Positions 9,191 to 20,600 of a DNA stretch of 64,000 nt are shown here, piece after piece (position 1 is the stretch's first letter; each line of letters starts with the position of its first letter). Where the stretch lies: assembly GCA_004802725.1 (NCBI GenBank), contig SGPM01000084.1, forward strand, positions 1-64,000. The letters run 5' to 3'. The position numbers and the translations under genes are program-made. The stretch comes from Antrodiella citrinella (taxonomy: Eukaryota; Basidiomycota; Agaricomycetes; Polyporales; Steccherinaceae). Below the pieces are notes generated by a model that was not told where the DNA came from, did no database searches, and saw only the letters and a program-made list of their open reading frames with translations.

Positions 9191-10405
9191 ATGAATTCCT
9201 TCGTGAACCGATTCACGACTACAGGCACATCTGCCGAACTACGAAAGGCGAAGCAGATCATTGGGGAGGATGAAGATGGCTCAGACGTGATGTGGGGATC
9301 CCAAGCAGGCTTTGGAGCGTTGGCTATGGGTGTACCAACATTCTCTGTACCTGCAGTTGCAGACGTACGTGTTCTACTATATTGGAGGAGGTACAGTAGC
9401 TGACATCTGTCTGACTTCTAGCCCGCTGCCTTCCTGAGACTACACACCGACGACCATGCCGATCCTTCATGCAGAATCAAGATCAAGCACGGAACGACCA
9501 CTCTTGCGTTCAGATTCAAGGGAGGCGTGATCGTAGCTGTGGATTCACGAGCGACTGCTGGCAGCTATGTCGGTATGTAATATCGCATTTATCATGACTG
9601 CTGCAGTGCTTATTTCCTGTAGCATCTGGGACCGTCAAGAAGGTTATCGAAATCAACCCGTACTTGCTCGGTACGATGGCTGGTGGCGCTGGTATGTGTC
9701 CTGGTTCACCTTGTCGCCTTTATCCATTAATCATTTTCTAGCTGATTGCCAGTACTGGGAAACATACCTCGGTATCCAGTGCCGCATGCACGAGCTTCGC
9801 AATCGCGAGCGGATTTCGGTTGCCGCAGCGAGCAAATATCTGAGCAACCTTGTGTACAGCTACAAGGGAATGGGCCTCAGCATGGTCAGTTATATGTATG
9901 TTTCTTCGGACCTGAATTCACACCTCTTTGTCGGTATCATAGGGTACCATGATCTGTGGGTGGGATAAGACGGGACCCCAAGTGTTCTATGTTGACTCGG
10001 ACGGTACTCGCCTAAAGGGAGACGTGTTCTCTGTCGGCTCCGGAAGCACATTTGCGTATGGTGTCCTGGATCAGGGTTATCATTGGGACCTCACCGATGA
10101 GGAGGCCCAAGAGCTCGGTCGTCGTAGCATCTATGCTGCTGGCCATCGTGACGCGTTCTCCGGAAACACTATCAACCTGTATCATGTGAAGGAAGAGGGC
10201 TGGCAGTTCATTGGTATGCATTGTTTCTCGCATCTATGGTACTATTGCGTTGTGACCCTGTCAATCCACAGGAAACTACGATGTTTCGAAGATGCATTAC
10301 GACGGACCGAATGGCAACGATGGGTATGGGTACGAGTTGCGTGTTGCTGGCCGCTCTTCTGCAAACCCACCGGTAGCTGCTCCGGAGGTTGCGGTTGAAG
10401 CATGA
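9191..10405 (+). CDS. PRE2: Proteasome subunit beta type-5 (chymotrypsin-like)
   Basis: Catalytic beta-5 subunit of the 20S proteasome, in the nucleus and cytosol, responsible for cleavage after hydrophobic residues. Exons are 9191-9364, 9422-9572, 9623-9691, 9742-9884, 9943-10213 and 10272-10405, all in phase. After a propeptide of about 75 residues comes the processing site HG|TTTLAF, which exposes the catalytic threonine. The Asp of AVDSRATAG and the Lys of ASGTVKK are the other active-site residues expected in the family. The subfamily block ([20 protein letters not shown], then [16 protein letters not shown] and [15 protein letters not shown]) is intact. A short Ala/Pro-rich tail follows. 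The start ATG lies in CACCATCATG and opens the only frame that fits. It is the only proteasome gene in this window. The gene appears complete. Confidence 0.95.
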
Positions 10406-10618
10406 TTTTTGTATTGTGGTTAGAATAGCATCAGGAATTCAGAGCGCACACCATGTATGACTGAAATTTAGCCGACTCCAAGGAGGAAGCCGCATTCGGG
10501 TTCTGATGTCACTGTTGCTTAGGCGAACCGTTTGAGCAGCTTGAGGTTTGCTCCTCGATCCTCTACCATCACCACCCATGCTTCATCTCGTTGTTGTCTT
10601 CACCACATCTATGATATT

Positions 10619-13600
10619 ATGAATCAAGAGTTCGACAAGGTGAAAAGGCTATTTCTGAAGCCATTTAAACCAAAGTCTACCCAGCAAGCACCTGCACAAC
10701 CCGTGAGTGTGCAGCAGACTGCGCATACGACTGGGCTCCAGCCAAGATTCGTTGTACCACCGGTCCCCCATCCTTGTCCTCATGAACAACTCGCTATCCT
10801 CCCAAGTCTAGAGGGACTGTTAATCAAGCCGTATCTGAGCGGCCGGGTGAAAGCAGAGTCTCACGTCCGGGTCGCATGGGGGAAAGAAGGCCTGGTGGAA
10901 GAGATACAGAGCAATGGCGAAGCAGACGGACTAGACTGGACGGAAGCCATCATTGTTCATGGCATTGTGGGCATATTGAACTTGTTCACTGGTACTGTAC
11001 ATAGTTCCATCTTGAATGAGCCGTTGAGCATTGAATACATGCATCTTCATCAGCTTCGTATCTCCTCGTGATTTCGTCTAGGAGCGACATCGGTGATCGT
11101 AAGTTCTGACACATTCCAAGTCGTTGTGTCCTGCTAATTGTCTCCTAGTATTCGACGAGCAGCACACTGTATTCTGCGTGAAGGGAGTCGCAGTCATCCC
11201 TCTCACAGAGGTTCGGGCACGAGCTGTATTGGCCAAACTCGCACTCTCCCATGCTCACATAGGGCAACCGGACGCGACAGAGAATGCATTCTCAGACGCG
11301 GTAGACTCTTCGCTACCCCCGGCGGAGAATGAGAGCTCGACTGCCTCGTCTCCCAAGGTCAAATTTGCAGCTGAAGATCAGGTGAAGATGATGACACCTA
11401 GAGCTACTGATGGGTTCGACCTGCCAGAGGACGGCGATGATTCTCCCCCTTCTCCTGCTTCGGTAGTGTCGACACCCGGCTCGGAATATTCAGTGAACAC
11501 GGGCAATATCGCCAAAGTGTTGGCAGAGAAGCTCTCCTTCTGGAGTCGCTTGTCAACAAGGCCTCAGATCGACCAAAAGACACTTGGTCACGAAGGAGGG
11601 AAAGTAGATGCGGTGGTGGAGGACGAAACGGACGAAACGGAACCTCCCGCTCCAGTGTCGTTAGATGCACTCATACAAGATGGCACACAAGGTCCCTCGG
11701 AAGTGATAGAGGAAATTCTGTCCACAACAGCGCCACCACCGACCACTATGGCGGAGAAGCATAATGAAATGGAAGATAAGATCATCCGTGATTGTGTGCG
11801 AGAGTTCACCAGAGGGGGGATGTTCTTTGCGTACACTTTCGGTACGGACGATGTCCTCGATGAGTCTTGTGCAGGCTGACATCTTCGCAGATATCACCAG
11901 ATCGCTCCAGTACAAGCAGGAACTCATAGCAAAGGCCAAGAAGAAGCATGCGCTCCTTGTGGATCTCAACGCTTTGGAAGACGGGCAGCACATGAGTCCG
12001 CCGGGAGATCGGGTCGATGTTGTGGCAGAGCCTAGTTCCACCCTTCCTCTATGGCGTCGCGTAGATCGACAGTTCTGGTGGAACGAGTGGCTATCCAAGC
12101 CGTTCGTAGATGCGGGCGTACGTGATTATTTTCTATAGACATGAGCTCAAACTCATTTTATCCAATAGGTTCATTCGTATATACTTCCTATCATGCAAGG
12201 ATATTTTCAAATTGCCACTTTTCCGATTCCAAGGGAACCAGTGGCCGGAGAGGAAGGAGATGCAGCTTTGGTGGATTACATACTCGTGTCTAGACGGTCA
12301 AGAGATCGTGCAGGACTACGATATCAGCGTCGAGGTGTAGACGACGATGCCAATGCGGCTAATTTCGTTGAGACTGAGACGATTGTGCGGGTTGAGGTGA
12401 GTGATCTCATGAATGTTGTGATCCCGAGAGATCTCATCATAGAAACAGAGAGAATCCTTTGTTAATATCTTCAGTCACGTACAAATTCGTGGATCCAGTA
12501 AGTTCATACCTCTTACTCGGAATCCGTGAGATTGACTTATTCGCTCTAGTACCTTTGTTCTGGGGTCAGACCGGCTACGGTTTGAAACCACCACCAGTCC
12601 TTTCGGCTGATAGGACCCATACGCAAAACCTGGATGCCATACGGCGCCACTTCATCAAGACTCTTCACCGGTACGGGCCTCACGTACGTCCATTCACTTG
12701 TAACGCATATACCCTTCATCTCATCCATTTCCTAGACCATTATCAACCTTGCCGAGCAGCAGGGCAAGGAAGGTGCTGTTACGGGTGCGTATGGACAATA
12801 CGTCAAAGAGATGAACCACCACGATGTTCAGTGAGTCTCTCTTGCAGTTCTCTATAGAGCTGTCGTTGATTCCACAGCAGGTATTGCGATTATGACTTCC
12901 ACAAAGAGACCAAAGGCATGAAGTCAGTATCCATCCGAAGCAGCGTGACGCCGTTAGATTCTCATTGACCCTGGACAGATATGAGAATATTTCTCATCTC
13001 ATAGAGAAGATGGAACGCACCTTCGAGAGTCAAGGGTGAACTTTCCTTTGTTTTTGCGTGGTATGCGAGTCTGATGTATTACGATAGGTATCTGTGGATA
13101 TCCAATGGCTCCACAATGTCACATCAGAAAGGTGTCTTCCGTGTCAATTGCATTGATTGCCTGGATCGTACAAATGTTGTCGAGGTACGAGAGCAGCTCA
13201 GCCTTTGTCTCTCGAATCTCATTCCTTTCCAGTCTGCATTTGCTAGATACGTCCTGCAACGTCAGCTAGGCGCAGTCGCACTTCTGCCCAACAATGAAGC
13301 TGGACGGACGGAAAGTGATATCGTGTTCAATGACGGTACGATAGTCTCCATTCTTATAAGGACTGATTGACTGACACTGCTCAGTATGGGCAAATAATGG
13401 CGACGCTATCAGTCGAGCATAGTGAGCAGATACTTTTATAAGCTTTGGCAGCGGCAACTGAGAGGTTTACCGTCATTAGCGCCGGAACATCTGCGCTCAA
13501 GGTACGTTGTAAACTCCTTTCTGCGTGGATCAATTTTATTCACATACCCTTCGTACATCCAGGGCGATTTTACGAGGTGCCTTGAGTTCCTCAGTGATGA

Positions 13601-14942
13601 TCTTCTCTCCCGTTCTGACTTCCCACAACGCCATGCACAGGACCGGACGCCGCGATTTGACGGGTCTGCTCAACGATGGCGTTAACTCGTTGGCAAGGTA
13701 AGGTACCCTATACTCCCCGAATTGCCTCCACTCAAGCACGTCTTCAAAGGATGTACACGTCTACGTTCGGCGATTGGTTCAACCAGGCTGTCATCGACTT
13801 CATGCTCGGCAACCGAACGCTCTCGGTCTTCTCTGAGTTCCTGTTGAGATTGCAATCGAGCGATCCCAGTGAACTGATCCGTATATCGAAGATCCGAGCT
13901 GAGGCAATCGCTACCTCTGTCGCAAGAGTCCTCGAGGATGGTGAGCGACTGTTATCCGGATGGACCTTATTTGCACCCGTAGGCGTGAATACAAAGGTGG
14001 GACAATTCGAGGAGAAGGTCCTTCTACTGGCAAGTCTTACGCTCTTGGTCCCTCACGGACTCATACTGATTCGTCCACGTCCAGAGTGTCAAGGCTCTAT
14101 ACATTATTGTGAGGCTCCAGCTTGATTGGGTTCTCATGTTCCCTTTGACGTTCTGACATCACGCCAGAGCTATGATTATAACTTGGAGAAGGTCAAGATG
14201 TACACCCGAGTACCAATTGGCGACGTTGTATCAATTACCAAAGGTGAGAGTCCATACCGCAATCACCGGCCTAGCCTTTCGTCGCGGCCGCAGCGCTTAT
14301 AGTTAACGAACGGTCCAGGCGCATACATTCTGTCACCCCTGGAAGAAGGGAGCAGAGATCCCAACCAGAACGCGGGGTTTGTTGTGACCTGGAGAAATTC
14401 CAACCAAGATACGAGAGTGACAAGCTACTCGATCAGGAACAGCCTCGAGACCCCGCCACCATCCCCAGGGTTCGTCGATCAACCTTCATCCCCGCGAACG
14501 TTCACATCTCCGCGGCTCTCGCGAGCACCGTCAAAGAAGACAACGGCTCTGTCCCGCATCTTATCGAACGCGGCTGCCCCTGTCCTAAACAGCGATGTGA
14601 CGTTTGCAGCGTTCAAGTCTCTGCCTATCGATCCGGCTCGCAGTCGTAGAGAGAACGGAAGCTTCGTGGAGCCTGCGGACGAGCTGACTGGCGCTACAAA
14701 CTGCAAGGAGGCGGTGGATTTCATGGTGGAGGCCATCCGGAAGGCGTGTGTTGATGTGGGCAATGATGAAGATCTCGTCAAGGAGGAAGCGGTTGTGAGG
14801 TCAGTTGCACATTGGTTTATCGTCATCATTGCTGTGAGCTGTGCTCATCAACGGTTGCAGCTTGGCCGAAGCTCAACGTATGACGAGCGTATATTCGAAG
14901 ATGGAGTACGGTGTAAAACGGTTGTTGTGGTTGGGAGGTTGA
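10619..14942 (+). CDS. SAC-domain phosphoinositide phosphatase with hSac2 domain
   Basis: A phosphoinositide phosphatase of the Sac2/INPP5F type by domain order. The N-terminal SAC region starts at about residue 50 and is interrupted by a long acidic, Ser/Pro-rich insert (about 11290-11760). The core continues with QIRGSIPLFWGQTG, and the catalytic loop CIDCLDRTN gives the CX5R(T/S) signature that forms the phosphocysteine. After the SAC domain comes the hSac2 homology region (GWTLFAPVG ... LYIISYDYNLEKVKMYTR), then a Ser/Pro-rich tail and a conserved helical end. About 18 exons splice in phase; the intron 14030-14084 appears to use a GC donor. The ATG at 10619 opens the frame; a TTG 87 bases upstream is in frame but unlikely. 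Substrate (4- or 5-phosphate) cannot be told from sequence alone. It converges on the transcription factor downstream. Confidence 0.9.
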
Positions 14943-15267
14943 ACGTTGAATCGGACAGGATCTTTAATTTAACACAGCTTGGAGCGTTCGAATCCAATCC
15001 AATATCATTCGCATTGTCCTACGCATCATCATCCTTCGATCTGCGCGAAGATGCTATGGAAGGTCGAGGGGGAAATGCAAAGAGTGCTTCGATAACTAGG
15101 CAAAGGAAGAAGTACAGGAGGAAAACATCGACAGCAGGGTGGTAGGTAAGTAAAAAGTTCGTGGTAGTCAAATATTAAGGATATCTCTACCATACTGGTT
15201 ACAACAAGGACGGTCGGTATCCCATTCTCAAGCCAGGTCGCCATCCTCTCGTCTAACGACCGTCCGC
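14943..15267. other. Convergent 3' intergenic region
   Basis: These 325 bases separate the stop codons of the SAC phosphatase (forward) and the Zn2Cys6 regulator (reverse). They should hold both 3' UTRs. No coding signal is seen. Confidence 0.6.
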
Positions 15268-18200
15268 TATCCGGTGCCTCCATACGGGTATTGGCTCGCT
15301 TGCGCCGGGTTTTGTTGTTGACCAGTACTCGGACTGCCGGTAGCAGCTCGATGTTGCTGTTGCATCTGTTGCTGCTGCTGGTACATCGCGCTGGGTGGCA
15401 TGACGCGAGAAAAGTAGTTCTCCCATTGATCTGCAGCAGATATGTCAACAAGAAGGCTACGAACATCATGAAAACTTGAGCATACTCCAATCCAACATAC
15501 TCCCGGGGATGCCTTCCAATAACGTATCAGCCATGGTGTACTGCTCGATCTGGGCTTGAGGCTGTGACGCGTCTAGCATGTTCACGACCTGTACGTTGCT
15601 TTGACCACCGGTAGTCGCAGTGTTGTTCATGGCGGGGTTCATGTTAGGAAAATTCGATCCAAGTGGTGTGAGGTTGACCATAGCGGAGGCAGAGGGCTGC
15701 TGCATTTGACCTGGTGGCCAGGAAGTGTCATGAGGAGCAGGAGCAGAGTGCGAAAGAGAGAGCGACGGGACGTTATTGCGAGTATGTGAATTTGATGTGT
15801 TCATGTCACTCTCACCTTCTGAGTGATTGTCTCGGATGATGAGACCCTCAGGAAGATCTCGGACCACCTCGTCGCTCGGTTGTTCGCGCGCCACAAACAC
15901 CCCTCCTCCAGGGCGGCTGGGGTCCTTCCTGAATGTCAGCCCTTCTGCGGGAGGTTTAACCTTGACGCCACCGGTAGGATTCAACGCGGGAGGCTCCAGG
16001 GGATGTTGAGGTCCTTGAGTAGATTCGTAGAGAAGAGCAATGATCTCGGACGTCTGTGAATGTCGTTGTCAGAATAATGTCAAGCTGAAATACGCGGTCT
16101 ACCTGCCTTCCGTCGAGTCGACATATGATCAGGGGACAGGGACCCTTCCCACTTCCGCACACAATCGCGGAGTTTGCGGAGTTGCGCTTGAGCATTCTGG
16201 TCTTTCCGGCGGGCCCAGGTATGGTACTGTCANGGCGCGAAGGTCAATCGAGCCCGAATCTCAGTAAATGGGTCGCGTACCTGTACCAATGCACATGATG
16301 TCGCGCAATAAGCAGTGAGTAGCCAGACGTCGTACGAGCGATCGTTTGCGTCGAGCCAATCGATCGCATCACTAGTAAGCTGAACAAGTTCTGTCCACTT
16401 CTCTACGGTGAGTAGGAATTTGAGGTGGACGGGACACGAGTACGAGATCCTCATGAAAACACGCCAAAAGATCATGTTGACGGTCGAATAGAACAAGAAC
16501 AACAATCCTGAGTATTGTGTGAGCACCGGAGGGGGGATATACAGGACGCGCCGAGCGGTAGCACTGAAGTTAACAGACCACGTACCAGCATTCCGGGGCG
16601 TGTCTATCCCACGGAAACGCATATCCTCTGGAAGGTTCTCTTTCCATGCTTCGAGGTCTGACAACAGTTGTTGCAGTTCCTCGTCGGTAGTTGCGTTGAG
16701 GCCAGCAGGTCTACCAAAATTATGTTAGCAAAAGGCAGACAACACAAAGCACAAATGACATACGTGTAAATGGCCTTGTACACGCGGCCCAAAATGACGC
16801 TCAAACGAACGAGCTCGTCCATGTACGTGTCTGCAGGGTCACCTGAAGAGGGTAATCGCGCGTCGCAGTCTCGGACATCGATCATGTACGGATGACCATA
16901 AGTCAGACTTATCCTGTTGGCGGGATGAAAAAGTAACATTAGACTCCAAGACAAACTTCATTGCACAGAGGTGAACTCACCATCGATCAGAAATAACACA
17001 TATTCCCCACAATCTCCGACGAAGCTCGATGTTCTGCTTGACAGTCTCTGCACGATGCAATCCGAGGTCCTGGGCCTGTGGAAACAGTATGTGAGCTAGT
17101 TACCAATACACAGCACGGGACTAAACTCTAACCATTCGGATGGCAGTACCCAATCGAATCCAGAGGGCCGAGAGAGCAGTGGGTATCGAATGAGAGTGAC
17201 AATCGCCAGACATGGACAGGATCAACAACGCCTGCACGTTGACAATGGATGCTGTAGACAAGACGTCTTCTGCCTTAATGACAGCATTGACAGCATACCG
17301 GATGGAGTCAAAGACCGCTTGTGGCACCTCCCTCCTAGTCGCCGCGAGCATGCATATCGAATACAACAGGACAGCGGGAGGGGGACTACTCGCGACGAAC
17401 TCATCCCGCCTCACAACGGGCAGCATTGGCGCGACCTCCGTAAAGTACGAATTCACTAGCTTCTCAACTATGTCGCGTTCGATACGCAGGTCGGCCGGCT
17501 TCGGTAGGGACAGGTGGAGGTCGAATTGTTTTGGCTCGTTCACTTCGATGACCCCATCGCCATCGGCGCTGACGTCCCATGTGTGGTGGTAGCGACTATC
17601 GTACGTCTCGTACGATCGGGACGATATCATCGCTGACGAGTGAAGTAGATGCAACGCAGAGGTTGGACCTGGCGTGAAAAACCATTCAACGCGGGAAAGA
17701 CTACACGCCTAAGTGGGCTCACCGAGGACTCTGGGGTCGCCAGGCTTGCCATCGCCAGGCGAAGACGTGTCACGCTCTACTTCCTTCTCTTTTTCCGCCG
17801 CCGCCGCTTCTTCTTCCAATTTCTTCTTCTTGAATCGCGTCTCGGTGATAGGGAGGAAGAAGGTGCATTCAAAGCCGTACTGGTTGCAGTGCTGGCATTT
17901 GGGCGGGTCGCTGTCTGTCAAGACGTCGCACCTGCAACGAACATCGGAGAAATGATGAGCTGATTCCATAACAACAGTCGGCCGTACATGAACAACGTGG
18001 AGGGACATTTCTCCTAGAAAACGAACGAACAGTGTAGGCGGAAACGTACCGTATCTTTCGGCTTCGACAGCTATCACACGCCCGCTGCGTCTTTGTCCGT
18101 TTCTTGGACTCTTGTGCAGCACTCGAACTTTGTCCACCACCCTGCCGAGGACCATCGCTTGCAGAATCTGTGTAAATACGAGGTTGTTGAGCTCGCGAGG

Positions 18201-18976
18201 TCGGAACGAGAGGAGTTGGTACTCACTTTTCCGCTTCACGGCAGTCGTGCTCGCCGACGCTGACGGAGACTGCACCTCAGCGTTCCGAGGCTGCTCTGGC
18301 TGACTCGTCCTGGCGCTCCGTACATCATCATTCCCGACGGCGGGTACTGCGCGTACGACGGGTAGCCATGGGGGGCGTACGGGGGGTAGTGCACGGCATG
18401 GGGGTACTGTGGCGGGCCCGGAGCGATCCCAGGGCCACTCTGACCGTTGGCTGGTGCAGAGCCGGGCTGTTGGTGAAAAGGCGATGGTGACGAGTGGTAA
18501 GGGTTACCGTTCATCGGGTACGGGGCGGCAGCACCTAATACTTGAGGGTGAGGATAGGAGGGGCCAGGGTAAGGCTGCAAATGGGCAGTGAAACGCGATG
18601 GCGTTGGCGGAGGATTGGCCTGCTGTTGAGCAGCTGCCTGAGGCTGATCTCGAACGTTGGACAGACGGGAAGCTGATAGGGTACAGCGGTGGGCGGGCGG
18701 TTAAGAAAGGATGCGCCAGCACAGAAAGGGGGGTGAGATTTGGACCTGAAAACGCAAGAAAGTACGAGAAAGCGACGCACCGTTGTCGACGGGTGGAGGA
18801 GGACTCGTCCGGCTTGCGTCGGTGGTCTGCGTCTGGGCAGGCTGAGCAGGAGTTGATTGTTTTGCAGCCCTAGATTTGCGAGTTGATTTCTTTGCTGGAG
18901 TGTTGTTGGTTCTGGCAGACGGCGGAGGGTTGCCGTTGCTGGAGATTGAATCGGTAGCGGTCGGATTGGAGTCCAT
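15268..18976 (-). CDS. Zn2Cys6 fungal-specific transcription factor
   Basis: A nuclear DNA-binding regulator. The N-terminus is Ser/Thr/Lys-rich, followed by a Pro/Tyr/Gln-rich low-complexity region. The binuclear zinc cluster is ACDSCRSRKIRC, then ten residues, then CQHCNQYGFEC; an intron splits the cluster after its first half. A basic coiled linker (RFKKKKLEEEAAAAEKEKE) follows. The fungal transcription-factor middle homology domain spans about 17650-16230 (motifs include ALSALWIRLGTAIRMAQDLGLHR and LRRRLWGICVISDRWISLTYG). The C-terminus is disordered and Gln-rich, ending in TAG at 15268. Introns are in phase; an N at 16233 falls inside an intron. The frame changes between MMMYGAPG and SQPEQPRNAE near 18305-18316, explained by a one-base error or an alternative intron. 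Target genes cannot be deduced. Confidence 0.85.
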
Positions 18977-20600
18977 AAATGACAACTGGGCAGAAAGTGA
19001 CCCGCCGGACTTATATAAACGATATTTCTCTCGTGTTGAGTCAGACAGTTTCTGGGAAACCGAAAGCGCCGATTAGCTGTATACCGTCGTGCCGGATGCA
19101 AGCAGGATCGGCACGGACTCACACTGTCAATGTCGCCGCACGACACGGGTGGAACGTCGGGGGTCGCAGCGTCGCTCGTCGACGGCGATGGCGGTGAGCA
19201 GGAAGTCGAAAGTGGGAATCAAAGTGAGGGCGGCGACGACGTTGAAGGGAAATCGCACCAAGAGCCTGCCGAACATTGAAGTATATGCCGATTCACACTC
19301 CGATCATGCCGTTCTCAGCCGAACTCCGCGAAGCAATCCTAGGCTCGGTAACTCTCTTCGGTGCAACAAGCCCTCACAACTCTCGTCATCACACCGTCCT
19401 CCTGTCGCCGCGGTGACAGGATTTATTTGTTTTCTCAAGATGGATGTGTTGTTGTTCATATTTTATTTTTTGTCCGGAATAAACATACAACGCAAGGCTG
19501 TACGTCACTTGTCCGCTTCTCTTGGTATCTCGGCCGAAACGACAAACCGCGCTGGTTTACCGTTCAATCTAAAGCAACAGATCGCCTGTACCCGATCTAC
19601 CCACTCGTCATGGTCGTAAATGGCAATTGTTCGTCCCTGAAAATGCGACGAACCGCCCCCTATGTCATCGCCCACGTGGTTTATATTTCAGGGGTCTTTT
19701 CGCTAGCTTTCATTTACGAGATCCGACTTGTCTGATCATCAAGTTCCCAGCGTTCGCCTCCTCCCAATCGGGAACATACAAGAACTGCGTGAGTCTATAA
19801 AGCCTCTCGTTTGTTTCTCGTCGTGGCCTCTTCGTGACAAAATCTGCCACCACGCCTTGTTGGTGTTCTTCGCATCCTTCTCCCACTGTTGACCGTCACA
19901 TCGCCCGTGCGCTGGCTTCCTGCAGGTTCATGGTTTTTTTTTCTTTCGAACATTCCAATTCTCTCATCGACAGCCTGTTGGACCGTCTTTGGCGTAAAAT
20001 CCTAGAATCACGAACACAGATAGCTGACTCAAACCAAATAAAACTGATTGCACGCACTCGTTCCCTTTGCATGTCTCTGCCTTCTGCATTCTATCACGCC
20101 CTCCACCGATTTCAATACAATCACCGCTTTTCCATCCGACAGTCGGATGGAAGCCTCCCTACTACGTGCGCGCTGTCATGCAATGGGGTCTCATGATAAC
20201 GAAACATATCTTGATCTCATGATCCTCCTTTGACCTTGCGAATTGCGACATTCGAAACACGATTCATTCTGCGTTTGGCTGGCGGTTCGACTTACATAGA
20301 CACGAAGACACTCGAGAGGCTGCGCACACATGGCGCATCACCCGTTGCACTCGGGCACACCCATGTTCGAGTTCGAGAAGTCGAAACGCCGCAGTTCCAA
20401 GCCACACTCGCACGCACAACGAGAAATCCGCGCGCATGTCAGGTAGCAGTGTGAATCTAAGGTAAGTATGGAAAGCGAGCCAAAACATGTAACATAAAAC
20501 AAGAGGGGCGCAAACTCAATCAACTATACCGCTACCGACAAAAGAAAAAAAAACACATCACCACCACCGCCTCCTCACCCACCACCCACCGTGGCCGCTC
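18977..20600. other. 1.6 kb intergenic, no supported gene
   Basis: The first part is the promoter of the reverse-strand regulator, and the far end carries the 3' UTR of the DHHC gene. A TATA-like TCTATAAAG lies at about 19792 on the forward strand, but no spliced frame with coding character follows. Forward open frames up to 176 codons are present and look random. Confidence 0.45.
19009..19020 (-). promoter_or_regulatory. TATA-like box for the Zn2Cys6 regulator
   Basis: The reverse strand reads TTTATATAAG about 35-45 bases upstream of the ATG at 18976, a plausible core promoter element. Position relative to a start site is unknown. Confidence 0.4.

Noticed and set aside
14821..15145. Continuation of the SAC reading beyond 14942
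   Set aside because: One frame stays open to 15145, but phase-correct splicing at 14800-14860 leads to the conserved EAQRM ... end and a TGA at 14940-14942.
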